Part shown: piece after piece, positions 17,133-26,296 of the stretch | How positions within the stretch are numbered: position 1 is the stretch's first letter | Layout: each line of letters opens with the position of its first letter | The notes under the pieces: generated by a model | Database searches by the model: none | Told to the model about the DNA's origin: nothing | What the model saw: the letters and a program-made list of their open reading frames with translations, nothing else | Source: Deltaproteobacteria bacterium | GTDB taxonomy: Bacteria > Desulfobacterota > Desulfuromonadia > Desulfuromonadales > BM103 | Reading direction: 5' to 3' | DNA length: 51,363 nucleotides | NCBI GenBank assembly: GCA_024636215.1 | Contig: JAGXHL010000046.1 | Span: forward strand, 1-51,363 | Translations under genes and position numbers: made by a program

Positions 17133-18095
17133 ATGACCCGGAACAGGTCTGAAAAAATCCCCCTGCTACAGGTTGCTCGTCTGACCGATGCCACGACAGC
17201 GAAACTGCGGGACGACTACGCGGTCATTTGCCTATGGGAGCAGGATGACCCCGAGGGGTTTCTGGCGGGAGGCGGGGGAAGTTTCCGGGCTCTGGTCACA
17301 GCCGGTGGCACAAAAGTCACTGCGGCCCTGATTACCGCTCTGCCGTCCCTGCAGGTGATAGGGACCCGGGGCGTCGGCACTGACCATATCGATCTTGAGG
17401 CCGCCCGCAAGCGGGGTGTCTCTGTCTCCAATACCCCTGGGGTGCTGACGGATTGTGTTGCCGACCTGGCATTTGGCGCGCTGATAGCCATTGCGCGCCA
17501 GATACCCGAAGCCGATCGCTTTGTGCGGCGTGGCGCCTGGCTCAGCGAACGCTATCCCTTGATGACCAGGGTTTCCGGCAAGCGCCTCGGGATTGTCGGG
17601 ATGGGGCGGATTGGTCAGGCTCTCGCGAAACGCGCTTCCGGGTTCGACATGGAGATTCATTACCATGCGCGCTCGATACGCCTGGATCACCCTGATGGCT
17701 ATTGTCCTTCGTTGTCGGAACTGGCCGAGTGGGCAGATTTTTTGGTGCTCTGCGTACCTGGCGGCGAAGAAACCCGTCACCTGGTTTCTGCCACTGTACT
17801 TGAAGCCCTTGGCCCTGATGGTTACCTGATCAATATAGCGCGTGGTTCCGTTGTCGATGAAACGGCTCTGATCGAAGCGCTGTCCCGTGGTGGGATTGCC
17901 GGTGCCGCCCTGGACGTATTCGAAAACGAACCCAGTGTTCCAAATGCCTTGCTGGCTCATGACAAGGTTTTGCTTCTGCCTCATATTGCCAGCAGCACAC
18001 GTGAAACCTTTGCCGCTATGGAAGGTCTGCTGCTTGATAATCTGCGCAGTTTCTTTACCAGTGGACGGCTATTAACTCCGGTTCTCGAAGGCTGA
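17133..18095 (+). CDS. D-isomer-specific 2-hydroxyacid dehydrogenase (glyoxylate/hydroxypyruvate reductase-like)
   Basis: A 320-residue enzyme with the GIVGMGRIG nucleotide motif (153-161) and the catalytic trio Arg237 in NIARGSV, a Glu near 264-266 in DVFENEP and His284 in LLPHIASST. The family reduces glyoxylate or hydroxypyruvate, giving glycolate or D-glycerate. In this operon it may recover hydroxypyruvate formed from tartronate semialdehyde, though no hydroxypyruvate isomerase gene is seen here. The start at 17133 is supported by reading frame and a GGAGTG 6 bases before it. It ends 4 bases before the kinase ATG. Confidence 0.85.
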   Translation: MTRNRSEKIPLLQVARLTDATTAKLRDDYAVICLWEQDDPEGFLAGGGGSFRALVTAGGTKVTAALITALPSLQVIGTRGVGTDHIDLEAARKRGVSVSNTPGVLTDCVADLAFGALIAIARQIPEADRFVRRGAWLSERYPLMTRVSGKRLGIVGMGRIGQALAKRASGFDMEIHYHARSIRLDHPDGYCPSLSELAEWADFLVLCVPGGEETRHLVSATVLEALGPDGYLINIARGSVVDETALIEALSRGGIAGAALDVFENEPSVPNALLAHDKVLLLPHIASSTRETFAAMEGLLLDNLRSFFTSGRLLTPVLEG

Positions 18096-18099
18096 TGCG

Positions 18100-19248
18100 A
18101 TGAAGATCATCATTGCCCCCGATTCATTCAAGGAAAGCCTTTGCTCGGCAGAGGTGGCGAAGCAGATCGAAGCCGGATTCCGCGAGGTTTTCCCCGCAGC
18201 GGATTATATCAAGCTGCCGGTTGCCGATGGCGGTGAAGGGACCGTCGATGCGCTGGTTGCGGCTACCGCCGGAGACCTCCGGCATTTGAGTGTCTGTGGA
18301 CCGCTTGGAGAACAGCTTGAGGCATTCTATGGAGTTTGTGGTGACGGAAAAACAGCGGTCATCGAAATGGCGGCAGCCAGCGGGTTGGCCCTGGTACCGC
18401 CGGCGAAACGCAACCCCCTGTTGACCAGCAGTTTTGGCACCGGGGAACTGATCCGAGCCGCTCTGGATGAGGGATTGCGACATTTGATTATCGGCATCGG
18501 AGGCAGCGCGACCAACGATGGCGGGGCCGGGATGCTGCAGGCTCTGGGCGTGCGTCTGCTGGACCAGCAGGGGCAGGAAATAGGCGGCGGCGGTAGCGAA
18601 CTCGGTCGCCTGGACAGGATCGAAATTGACAACCTGGATGCAAGACTGAAGGACTGCAGGATCGAAGTGGCCTGTGATGTCGATAATCCCCTTATCGGTG
18701 AGCGGGGCGCTTCCGCGATTTTCGGACCGCAAAAAGGGGCGACCCCGGAGATGGTTGTTGCGCTGGAGAATAACCTCGTGAATTTTGCCCGGCTTGTCGA
18801 GCGAGACCTGGGAAGAAAGATTGCCGATGTCCCGGGGGCCGGGGCCGCGGGCGGAATGGGGGGAGCCATGCTTGGTTTCCTGGACGCCACCCTGCGACCT
18901 GGTGTGGACATCGTCATCGATGCCATTGGGTTGGAGAGCCTGCTACAGGGGGCGGATCTGGTGATTACCGGCGAAGGGCGAATTGACAGGCAGAGCGTTT
19001 TTGGCAAGGCCCCAGTCGGGATCGCCAGGGAGGCAAAGCGGAAAAATGTTCCCGTGGTCGCGATTGCTGGCAGCCTGGGGGAGGGGGCAGAGGCGGTTTA
19101 TTCCTGTGGAATCAACGCTCTGTTTAGTGTTGTTCAGGGGCCTTGCAGTCTCGAGAAGGCTCTCGCCGACGCAGCGGATAACCTTCGCCAAACGGCACGC
19201 CAGGTTGCCGCGGTACTTAAGCTCGGCGGACGAATAATGGAAGAATGA
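18100..19248 (+). CDS. garK: Glycerate 2-kinase, GarK/GlxK type
   Basis: A 382-residue glycerate kinase type 1. It begins KIIIAPDSFKES and contains VADGGEGT near 42-49, ASGLALVP, GIGGSATNDGGAG near 130-142, and VITGEGRID near 287, all conserved in the family. It phosphorylates D-glycerate to 2-phosphoglycerate, feeding lower glycolysis and closing the hexarate route. The start lies 4 bases after the previous stop, so coupling is likely. GarK and GlxK cannot be told apart by sequence alone; context favours GarK. Confidence 0.9.
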   Translation: MKIIIAPDSFKESLCSAEVAKQIEAGFREVFPAADYIKLPVADGGEGTVDALVAATAGDLRHLSVCGPLGEQLEAFYGVCGDGKTAVIEMAAASGLALVPPAKRNPLLTSSFGTGELIRAALDEGLRHLIIGIGGSATNDGGAGMLQALGVRLLDQQGQEIGGGGSELGRLDRIEIDNLDARLKDCRIEVACDVDNPLIGERGASAIFGPQKGATPEMVVALENNLVNFARLVERDLGRKIADVPGAGAAGGMGGAMLGFLDATLRPGVDIVIDAIGLESLLQGADLVITGEGRIDRQSVFGKAPVGIAREAKRKNVPVVAIAGSLGEGAEAVYSCGINALFSVVQGPCSLEKALADAADNLRQTARQVAAVLKLGGRIMEE

Positions 19249-19375
19249 AACACAGAGTGGGATATGGGCATTTTTGTCCGACCAAGAAGTCAAACCGGTT
19301 AAAGAAGCGTTACACTCACCCGACACCTGTTTCCATGGGTGTCCAACTTTCAATGGCGAAGAGAGGAGACAACAG

Positions 19376-20422
19376 ATGAAACGAATTTTGATGTGTCTTG
19401 GAATGGTTGCACTTGCCCTGACGCTGTTGCCGGGAAATTCCGTGCTGGCAGCCGAGAAGGTGATCAAAGGAAACCTGCGGGTTGTCATCGGATCCAAATC
19501 GACCGGTGGTGACACCTACCAGAACTCCGCGATCGTTGCTGAAGAACTGGCCAAAAAGCTGGATGTCAATGTAAAGGTCGACGCTGTCGGTGCCAGCGCA
19601 GCCTTCAAGGCTCTTGATCAGGCCGGTGCACGTGGCAACACAATCATGATTTTCCATGACCAGTCCTACCTGGGCTATCTTTATGGTGTAAAGGGCTATT
19701 TCAATATCTTCGAAGACTATATTGTCGGACCGTCGATTGCCATCAACCCTGGCAATGCCTACCTGGTACCGAAAAACTCCCCTTACAAAACCATCGGCGA
19801 CATTATCGACGCCAGCGGCAATGGCACCAGGATTCGTGTGGCCATTCAGCCCGGTGGTGTCTCCGAAATCGGTTTCACGGCGCTCAAGAATGCTGTCAGC
19901 ATCAAATACCCCGGCAAGGAAGACAATCTGGTGGCGATCAATACCGGTTCCCAGAAGGACAAGGACCAGCTGCTGTTCGATGGTCAGGCTGACCTGATCA
20001 ATGGCTCGGTGCAGGCCAACGAGCAGTACACCCGCCTTCCGGCCGACGACCAGAAGGCGATGCGCTTCGTCTGGCTGACCGCGCGTAACCAGACTATCCA
20101 GCAGGCGCCTGCGGCCGGTATGGGCGGGACGAGCCGCGAGCAGTTGCTTCAGTATGTTGATCCGAACGCCGAGGTCCCGTTTGATGCCAACGGCAACTTC
20201 ACCTTCGACAAGGAATTCTTCTTCCTTTACAACAAGGATCTGAATCCCAAGATCATCGCCGCCATCGACCAGGCCCTGACCGAAATCTACGCAGAAGGGA
20301 AGATCCAGGAGACTCAGAAGAAATCCTTCTTCATCCCCGATTTCATGCCTTCAGCCGAGTCCCAGAAGTATTTCGAGGAAAAGATGGAGCGTTACCGTAA
20401 AATCATCGACGCCATGAAGTAA
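19376..20422 (+). CDS. Tripartite tricarboxylate transporter substrate-binding protein (TctC family), hexarate operon
   Basis: About 348 residues from the ATG at 19376 (AGAGGAG upstream); the frame is open to 19274, but only the shorter form begins with a signal peptide (MKRILMC, hydrophobic stretch, cleavage after VLAAE). The mature protein has the TctC-type fold, with RVVIGSKSTGGDTYQNSAIVA at the N-terminus and a Gly-rich ligand loop. It should bind the substrate in the periplasm and hand it to TctBA. Context suggests glucarate, galactarate or a related acid (inference). A strong stem-loop follows the stop. Confidence 0.85.
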   Translation: MKRILMCLGMVALALTLLPGNSVLAAEKVIKGNLRVVIGSKSTGGDTYQNSAIVAEELAKKLDVNVKVDAVGASAAFKALDQAGARGNTIMIFHDQSYLGYLYGVKGYFNIFEDYIVGPSIAINPGNAYLVPKNSPYKTIGDIIDASGNGTRIRVAIQPGGVSEIGFTALKNAVSIKYPGKEDNLVAINTGSQKDKDQLLFDGQADLINGSVQANEQYTRLPADDQKAMRFVWLTARNQTIQQAPAAGMGGTSREQLLQYVDPNAEVPFDANGNFTFDKEFFFLYNKDLNPKIIAAIDQALTEIYAEGKIQETQKKSFFIPDFMPSAESQKYFEEKMERYRKIIDAMK

Positions 20423-20429
20423 TCTGAAA

Positions 20430-20462
20430 GTGCCCCGGGAGAGAGACTGTCTCCCGGGGCAC
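20430..20462 (+). promoter_or_regulatory. Intercistronic stem-loop after tctC
   Basis: A perfect 13-bp stem (GTGCCCCGGGAGA / TCTCCCGGGGCAC) with a 7-base loop, 8 bases after the tctC stop. No T-run follows, so it is more likely to protect the upstream message or partly attenuate than to end the operon. Equivalent hairpins follow the two other binding-protein genes in this window. Confidence 0.75.
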
Positions 20463-20529
20463 GGCTGGAAACGATCACCACCTGCCCGTACCGATATCGT
20501 GCCGGGACAGGCTTTTTCGAGGAATTCAG

Positions 20530-20973
20530 ATGGAAAACGGAATTTCGACACTGTTTGCAGTCAATATCAATTTTGCCGATTCTCATACCTTTTTTCCGAC
20601 TATTGTCTTATGGGTCCTGCTGTTTCTGCTGGTGCTGATTTTTCTCACCAATGGCATCCCCTACCTGCGCGAATTACGCAGAGGCAAGCGCAGGCTCGGT
20701 TTCAACCTGTCCCAACTCGACAAGCTGCGGCTGGTCGGAACGCTGGTCCTGACGGTCGCCTATTTCCTGTTGATGGATTATGTAGGGGCCTTTTTCCCCA
20801 ACCAGGGTTTCGGATTCCTGTTCGTTACGATTCCGTTCATCTTTCTGCTCTCCCTTCTCTATGCGCACGGGGTCGGTCGCAGGAAGATTCTGGCCATCAG
20901 CCTCAACGCGATGATCGCCCCGAGTGTGGCCTGGTACCTTCTGGCCCAGTTGTTCAACATTTCACTACCCTAA
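20530..20973 (+). CDS. TctB-family small membrane subunit, hexarate operon
   Basis: A 147-residue protein with four hydrophobic segments (about 22-41, 70-85, 92-110, 120-142), the layout of the small TctB subunit. Conservation in this family is low, so the call rests on topology and position between tctC and tctA. GAGG sits 8-11 bases before the ATG. It lies 20 bp before tctA. Confidence 0.8.
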   Translation: MENGISTLFAVNINFADSHTFFPTIVLWVLLFLLVLIFLTNGIPYLRELRRGKRRLGFNLSQLDKLRLVGTLVLTVAYFLLMDYVGAFFPNQGFGFLFVTIPFIFLLSLLYAHGVGRRKILAISLNAMIAPSVAWYLLAQLFNISLP

Positions 20974-20993
20974 AGCAGCGGAGCTAGCTTTCC

Positions 20994-22493
20994 ATGGAAT
21001 ACTTTGCTGACCTTTCCCTTACGTTCTTTCTGCTGATACCTGTCGGGGTTATCATCGGGATCATCTTCGGCGCCATACCGGGAATGACCGCGACCATGGC
21101 TGTCGCCGTCTGCCTGCCGCTGACCTATTCCCTGAACCTGAACCAGGGTTTGGCCCTGTTGCTCGGGCTCTACGTCGGCGGCATCTCCGGGGGGCTGGTT
21201 CCGGCTATTCTGCTGAATATCCCCGGTACGCCGTCATCGATCACCACAACCTTCGACGGCTATCCGATGACCCAGAACGGAGAAGGCGAAAAGGCGCTGA
21301 AGATCGGTATCGTCTCTTCGTTGTTCGGTGGCCTTTTGAGCGCGGCGATCCTGGCCTTTTTTGCGCCAGTGTTGGCAGATGTCGCGATCAAGTTCTCCTA
21401 TATAGAGAAATTTCTGATCATCTTCCTGGCATTGACGGTCATTGCCTCACTGTGCAAGAACCTGCTGGTCGGGATCTTCAGCGGCGTCTTAGGGGTCTGG
21501 GTCAGCCTGATCGGAACTTACGACATCTCATACGGTGGCAATGGCGAGACTCGTCTCATGCCAGATTTTCTGGAATATTATCTGTCCGGGGGCTTTTCCC
21601 TGCTGCCGGTATTGATCGGGCTGTTCGGACTTGCCACAATACTTGACGAAGCGGCAAAAGGAATAAAGGAAGAAGATTTCAGTGCCGAGATCGTGGTGCC
21701 CCAGCACACCCTGTTCAGCTTCAGGGTGTTCAAGGGGCAGATCATCAACCTGTTCCGCTCCGGTTTTATCGGAACCTTTGTCGGCATGCTGCCGGGCGTC
21801 GGTGGGAGTGCGGCATCGGTGTTGTCTTACACACAGGCGAAAAATTTCTCCAAAAATCCGGAAAGAATGGGTGCGGGTGCTCCGGAAGGTGTGATCGCTT
21901 CGGAAGCCTCAAACAATGGGCTGACAGGGGGGGCGCTGATACCTCTTCTTTCGCTGGGTATCCCCGGCGACAGCACCACCGCCGTTTTAATCGGAGCTTT
22001 TACCCTGCAGGGGATTCAGGTCGGCCCGTTGTTTATTGGCGAAAACCTGGGAACCTGGCACACCATGCTGCTGGCGATCCTGATCGCCAACATTGCCATG
22101 TTCCTGGTCATGTTTTTTGCCATCAGGTACATCGCCAAAGTCATCACCGTTCCCAAGTACATCCTTTACCCGATCATTATCATGATGTGCGTAGTTGGTG
22201 CTTATGCTATCAACTATGGGATCATGTTTGACGTCTGGACCTTCCTTCTTTTCGGCGTTTTGGGTTATGTCGGCCAGAAAGTCGGTATCGAAGTAGCGCC
22301 TTTTATCATTGGGTTTATCCTCGGAAATTCGGCGGAAATTTATTTTGTCAAGAGCTTGGAATCCTTTGGCACTTTGACAATATTTTTCACCAAAAGTCCG
22401 ATCGCCATGTTCCTTTGGATTCTGATATTTATCTCGGTCGGTTATTCGATTTACAGCACCATTCGACAACGGAAACAGGACAAAGCACCTTGA
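20994..22493 (+). CDS. TctA-family large membrane permease, hexarate operon
   Basis: A 499-residue permease with about eleven or twelve membrane helices. It shows the family blocks GAIPGMTATMAVA (near 23-35), GGISGGLVPAILLNIPGTPSS, MLPGVGGSAASVLSY near 265-280, and LIPLLSLGIPGDSTTAVLIGA near 315-335. It forms the translocation unit of the tripartite tricarboxylate transporter driven by an ion gradient. It follows tctB by 20 bp and precedes garD by 33 bp. It differs clearly from the second TctA at 26297-27850, so the two sets are not a recent duplication. Confidence 0.92.
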   Translation: MEYFADLSLTFFLLIPVGVIIGIIFGAIPGMTATMAVAVCLPLTYSLNLNQGLALLLGLYVGGISGGLVPAILLNIPGTPSSITTTFDGYPMTQNGEGEKALKIGIVSSLFGGLLSAAILAFFAPVLADVAIKFSYIEKFLIIFLALTVIASLCKNLLVGIFSGVLGVWVSLIGTYDISYGGNGETRLMPDFLEYYLSGGFSLLPVLIGLFGLATILDEAAKGIKEEDFSAEIVVPQHTLFSFRVFKGQIINLFRSGFIGTFVGMLPGVGGSAASVLSYTQAKNFSKNPERMGAGAPEGVIASEASNNGLTGGALIPLLSLGIPGDSTTAVLIGAFTLQGIQVGPLFIGENLGTWHTMLLAILIANIAMFLVMFFAIRYIAKVITVPKYILYPIIIMMCVVGAYAINYGIMFDVWTFLLFGVLGYVGQKVGIEVAPFIIGFILGNSAEIYFVKSLESFGTLTIFFTKSPIAMFLWILIFISVGYSIYSTIRQRKQDKAP

Positions 22494-22526
22494 AATTCTA
22501 AGGCCAGCGGCTGGAGATCTGCCCCT

Positions 22527-24062
22527 ATGACAGAAAGAAGCAAAACTGTTCACCGCTGCATCCGGATGAACGCACGGGATAACGTGGCGATTGTCGTCGA
22601 GGCCGGTGGTCTCAAACGTGGTGCATGGCTGGAAAACGGCATTCAACTGATAGACGATGTCCCCCAGGGGCATAAGGTGGCGCTGGGTGACCTGAACTGC
22701 GGAGCGACGATAATCCGTTATGGGGAAGTGATCGGCTTTGCCGAGACCGATATTGTGCGCGGACAATGGATTCACGAGGGTTTGGTGCGCATGCCCGAAT
22801 CGCCCGCCTTGGAGGAAATTTTCTTTACGTCAGGTCCGCCTTCGCAACTCGAATCACTTGAGGGCTACAACTTCGAGGGCTATCGCAATCCTGACGGCAG
22901 CGTAGGCACCAAGAATATCCTCGGTATCAGCACCAGCGTTCAGTGTGTAGCGGGCGTGGGCAATGTTGTGTTACATCGGATCAAGGAGGAGCTACTGCCC
23001 AAGTACCCCAACGTCGATGATGTGGTGGTGCTCAATCACAGTTATGGTTGCGGCGTGGCAATAAATGCTCCGGCTGCTGTTATCCCGATTCGTACTCTGC
23101 AAAATCTTGCAAAAAATCCGAATCTGGGGAACGAAGTTCTGGTGCTGGGCTTGGGCTGTGAAAAACTGGTACCGGAACGTCTGCTGCCCGAAGGGCAGGG
23201 TGGTACTATCCTGGAGTTGCAGGACGATAAGCTGAATGGTTTTTCAGGGATGGTTGAAGCTATCCTTGAAATCGCAGAGGAGAAACTCGACCGCCTCAAC
23301 CAACGGCGCCGTGAAACCTGTCCAGCCTCTGACCTGGTGGTTGGACTGCAGTGTGGTGGCAGTGATGCCTTCTCAGGGGTTACGGCCAACCCGGCGGTTG
23401 GCTTCGCTGCCGACCTGATCGTGCGAGCCGGGGGCACGGTGATTTTTTCCGAGGTCACCGAGGTGCGAGACGGCATCCAGCTGTTGGTGCCGCGCGCTGT
23501 CGACTCTGGTGTTGCCGAGGCGCTGCTGCGCGAAATGGCCTGGTACGACCGCTATCTGGAAATGGGTGAAGTCGACCGCAGTGCGAACACCACCCCCGGT
23601 AATAAGCAAGGCGGGTTGGCGAACATCGTCGAGAAATCCCTGGGGTCCATCGTCAAGTCCGGCAGTAGCCCGATTGTCGATGTGCTTGCTCCGGGCGAAC
23701 GGGTGCGCAAGAAAGGCCTGGTCTTCGGTGCAACCCCAGCCAGCGATTTTGTCTGCGGAACCCTTCAGTTGGCTGCCGGTATCAATCTGCAAGTCTTTAC
23801 TACTGGTCGCGGTACCCCTTACGGTTTGCCCATGGCGCCAGTGCTCAAGGTCTCAAGCCGCTCGGAACTGGCGCAACGCTGGCACGACCTGATCGATCTG
23901 GACGCCGGGCGCATTGCCAGAGGCGAAGCGAGTATCAGCGAAGTCGGCTGGGAGCTTTTTCGGATGATTCTTGATGTGGCCAGTGGCCGGCAGCAGGTGG
24001 CTGCCGATAGGCTTAGTCTGCATAACGACCTGGTCCTTTTCAACCCTGCGCCAGTGACCTGA
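22527..24062 (+). CDS. garD: Galactarate dehydratase
   Basis: A 511-residue UxaA/GarD-family enzyme that matches E. coli GarD from memory along most of its length. An N-terminal SAF-like domain ([17 protein letters not shown]) is followed by [14 protein letters not shown] near 116-130, [37 protein letters not shown] and [10 protein letters not shown], ending with the conserved NPAPVT. The enzyme is iron-dependent and converts galactarate to 5-keto-4-deoxy-galactarate/glucarate. It is a second entry into the same pathway as gudD. There is an upstream ATG-proximal gap of 33 bp from tctA. Confidence 0.93.
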   Translation: MTERSKTVHRCIRMNARDNVAIVVEAGGLKRGAWLENGIQLIDDVPQGHKVALGDLNCGATIIRYGEVIGFAETDIVRGQWIHEGLVRMPESPALEEIFFTSGPPSQLESLEGYNFEGYRNPDGSVGTKNILGISTSVQCVAGVGNVVLHRIKEELLPKYPNVDDVVVLNHSYGCGVAINAPAAVIPIRTLQNLAKNPNLGNEVLVLGLGCEKLVPERLLPEGQGGTILELQDDKLNGFSGMVEAILEIAEEKLDRLNQRRRETCPASDLVVGLQCGGSDAFSGVTANPAVGFAADLIVRAGGTVIFSEVTEVRDGIQLLVPRAVDSGVAEALLREMAWYDRYLEMGEVDRSANTTPGNKQGGLANIVEKSLGSIVKSGSSPIVDVLAPGERVRKKGLVFGATPASDFVCGTLQLAAGINLQVFTTGRGTPYGLPMAPVLKVSSRSELAQRWHDLIDLDAGRIARGEASISEVGWELFRMILDVASGRQQVAADRLSLHNDLVLFNPAPVT

Positions 24063-24099
24063 GCAGCCGCGATTATCGTCATCGATTTAGGGAGGCTCC

Positions 24100-25236
24100 A
24101 TGTCGACAGTCTGCGACCAGGACAAGATAATTTCTATTCGGCTCAGCAAGGTTTTGCTCCCGTTAAAAATGGCGGTCAGCGACGCCAAGGTCGTGACCGG
24201 ACGGCAAGCTCCACTGCAGAATATAGCCCTGTTATTCGTCGAAATCACAAACTCCCGAGGATTGACTGGTCTCGGTTTCAGCTACGCCCTGCGCATTGGC
24301 GGTGAGGGTCAGTACGCCCATGCACGAGAGCTCGCGCCCTTCCTGGTTGGCGAAGACCCGAATGATATCAGCCGTCTTTGGGAAAAAATGCTCTGGAGTG
24401 GTGCTTCGGTCGGGCGAAGTGGCATCGCTGTCCAGGCGATGGCCGCATTTGATACTGCACTCTGGGATCTTAAGGCAAAAACGGCTGGCTTGCCTCTGGC
24501 GAAATTGATCGGTGCTTACCGGGATTCGGTCCCCATCTACAACACCTCGGGAGGTTATCTGCAGGCGCCGATTGAAGAGGTTATCGATAAAGCTGAACAA
24601 TCCCTGGCACAAGGAATCAGCGGCGTCAAGCTTAAGGTCGGGCAGCCGGATGGCCGGATCGATTTTCTGCGGATCGAAACGCTACGCAAGCAGCTAGGCG
24701 ACCAGTTGCCGATCATGGTTGATGCCAACCAGCAATGGGATTTTCCGACGGCTCTACAGTTCGGCCGCAGTGTCGAGCCATTCAAGTTGACCTGGATTGA
24801 GGAGCCGCTGAGCGCTTACGACTTCGTGGGGCACGCCCGACTGGCTGCGGAACTCGACACCCCGGTTGCCACTGGCGAGATGCTCTCCAGCCTGGATGAG
24901 CATCGTCGTTTGATCGAAGGGCGTTCTGTCGACATCATTCAGCCTGATGCGCCGCGTATCGGCGGAATTACACCCTTCCTCGAATTGGCGGACCTGTCAG
25001 CTGCCGCAAGGTTGGGAATGGCACCGCACTTTGTTATGGAGATTCACATCCACCTGGCGGCCTGTTATCCAACCGAAACTTGGATCGAGCACTTCGAGTG
25101 GTTTGAACCCCTGTTTAACGAACGCCTGGAAATACATGACGGACGAATGCGGGTGCCTGATCGACCTGGTCTGGGGTTGACTCCGAGTGAGCAGATGCGC
25201 AAGTGGACGCTGGAGGAACGCAGGTTTGATTCCTAG
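24100..25236 (+). CDS. Enolase-superfamily L-talarate/galactarate dehydratase-like enzyme
   Basis: A 378-residue mandelate racemase-type protein. Key residues are Lys177 and Lys179 in GVKLKVGQ, metal ligands Asp208 (MVDANQQW), Glu234 (WIEEPL) and Glu260 (ATGEM), and His310 in APHFVMEIH. The sequence DAPRIGGITPFL and the tail NERLEIHDGRM...VPDRPGLG match the talarate/galactarate dehydratase group rather than mandelate racemase. Its predicted reaction dehydrates or epimerises galactarate/talarate. GGGAGG precedes the ATG. It abuts the AEC transporter gene with no gap. Confidence 0.85.
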   Translation: MSTVCDQDKIISIRLSKVLLPLKMAVSDAKVVTGRQAPLQNIALLFVEITNSRGLTGLGFSYALRIGGEGQYAHARELAPFLVGEDPNDISRLWEKMLWSGASVGRSGIAVQAMAAFDTALWDLKAKTAGLPLAKLIGAYRDSVPIYNTSGGYLQAPIEEVIDKAEQSLAQGISGVKLKVGQPDGRIDFLRIETLRKQLGDQLPIMVDANQQWDFPTALQFGRSVEPFKLTWIEEPLSAYDFVGHARLAAELDTPVATGEMLSSLDEHRRLIEGRSVDIIQPDAPRIGGITPFLELADLSAAARLGMAPHFVMEIHIHLAACYPTETWIEHFEWFEPLFNERLEIHDGRMRVPDRPGLGLTPSEQMRKWTLEERRFDS

Positions 25237-26163
25237 ATGAAAACGCTGGACACGATTTTGCCATTTTTCCTGCTGATTTTTGTCGGCAGTATTGCGCGAA
25301 AAAAAGGCTTTGTTCCCGACCAATTTCAGGGTCCCGCCAACCGCCTTATTTATTATTTCGCTATTCCGGCGATGATTTTCCGCTCCACCTCCCAGGCTTC
25401 GCTGAATCAGGAGTTTCACCTGGGGGTCCTCATCGCGACTCTGTCCGCTTCGGCATCCACCTACGGCATCACCTGGCTCTATTGCTGGCTGAAAAACGTC
25501 CGTTTGCAACGCGCAAGCGCACTTATCCAGAGCGCCGGTCACGGCAACCTGGGATACCTCGGTTTGCCGTTCTCGCTCTACTTCCTGGGGGAGTCAGGAC
25601 TGGTAAAAACGGCGCTTATCGCCAGCGTCCTTGTTATCCTGCAAAACTTCCTCAGTGTTTTTGCCCTGCAAATGTTTTCTGAGAATGGACCCGATTCAGG
25701 AAACAAAATCATACGTGTATTCACCAGCCTGGGCCAAAACCCGGTAATCCTGGCCTCCCTTGCAGGGATTCTGGTCTCCGGATCCGGTCTGCCCGTTCCG
25801 GGGATGCTGGCCCGTTTTCTGGAGATGCTGGGCAGTATGGCACCCCCCATGGCGTTGTTGCTGATTGGTGCGGCGCTCAATTTCCGCAGCGTTAGAGGCA
25901 ACTGGCCGTCCGTTTGCGGCGCCGTCTTCATGAAGCTGTTCTTCCTGCCGGCACTAGGCCTGCTCATTTTCAAATTGTTCGAATTTCCGGCAGAGAACTA
26001 CTTGCCCGGTCTGGTGCTTCTGGCCTGTCCGATAGCGACGGTGACCTATGTCATGGCCAAGGAAATGAAAGGTGACCCCGAGTTTGTCGTCTCAACGATT
26101 TCTGCCAGCACTTTGTTCTCAGTGATTTCGTTCACCTTTTGGATGGAAATTGTTCTGGGGTAA
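25237..26163 (+). CDS. AEC-family (auxin efflux carrier) permease
   Basis: A 308-residue membrane protein with about ten helices. It begins LDTILPFFLLIFVGSIARKKG and carries the family's mid-protein NLGYLGLPFSLYFLGE and C-terminal LPGLVLLACPIATVTYVMAKEM. Related proteins carry malonate, malate or other small acids. The ATG follows the dehydratase stop directly, making it the last gene of the hexarate operon. It may import a second acid substrate or export a product; the sequence does not decide. Confidence 0.85.
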   Translation: MKTLDTILPFFLLIFVGSIARKKGFVPDQFQGPANRLIYYFAIPAMIFRSTSQASLNQEFHLGVLIATLSASASTYGITWLYCWLKNVRLQRASALIQSAGHGNLGYLGLPFSLYFLGESGLVKTALIASVLVILQNFLSVFALQMFSENGPDSGNKIIRVFTSLGQNPVILASLAGILVSGSGLPVPGMLARFLEMLGSMAPPMALLLIGAALNFRSVRGNWPSVCGAVFMKLFFLPALGLLIFKLFEFPAENYLPGLVLLACPIATVTYVMAKEMKGDPEFVVSTISASTLFSVISFTFWMEIVLG

Positions 26164-26244
26164 AGGATGGTCAGTTTACAAACTTTGTATCACTTGAAAA
26201 GTTAGCCACGATATTACTGGATATTGTCCTAGGCGACAAAGGAA

Positions 26245-26274
26245 CGGCCACCAGGAAATCAAATCTGGTGGCCG
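26245..26274. terminator. Hairpin between convergent transporter genes
   Basis: A perfect 10-bp stem (CGGCCACCAG / CTGGTGGCCG) with a 10-base loop, between the end of the AEC gene and the end of the second tctA on the other strand. A T-rich tract is weak on both sides. It probably serves as a shared end for both transcripts. Confidence 0.6.
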
Positions 26275-26296
26275 CATTGTTGCAGGTTTAAAAACA

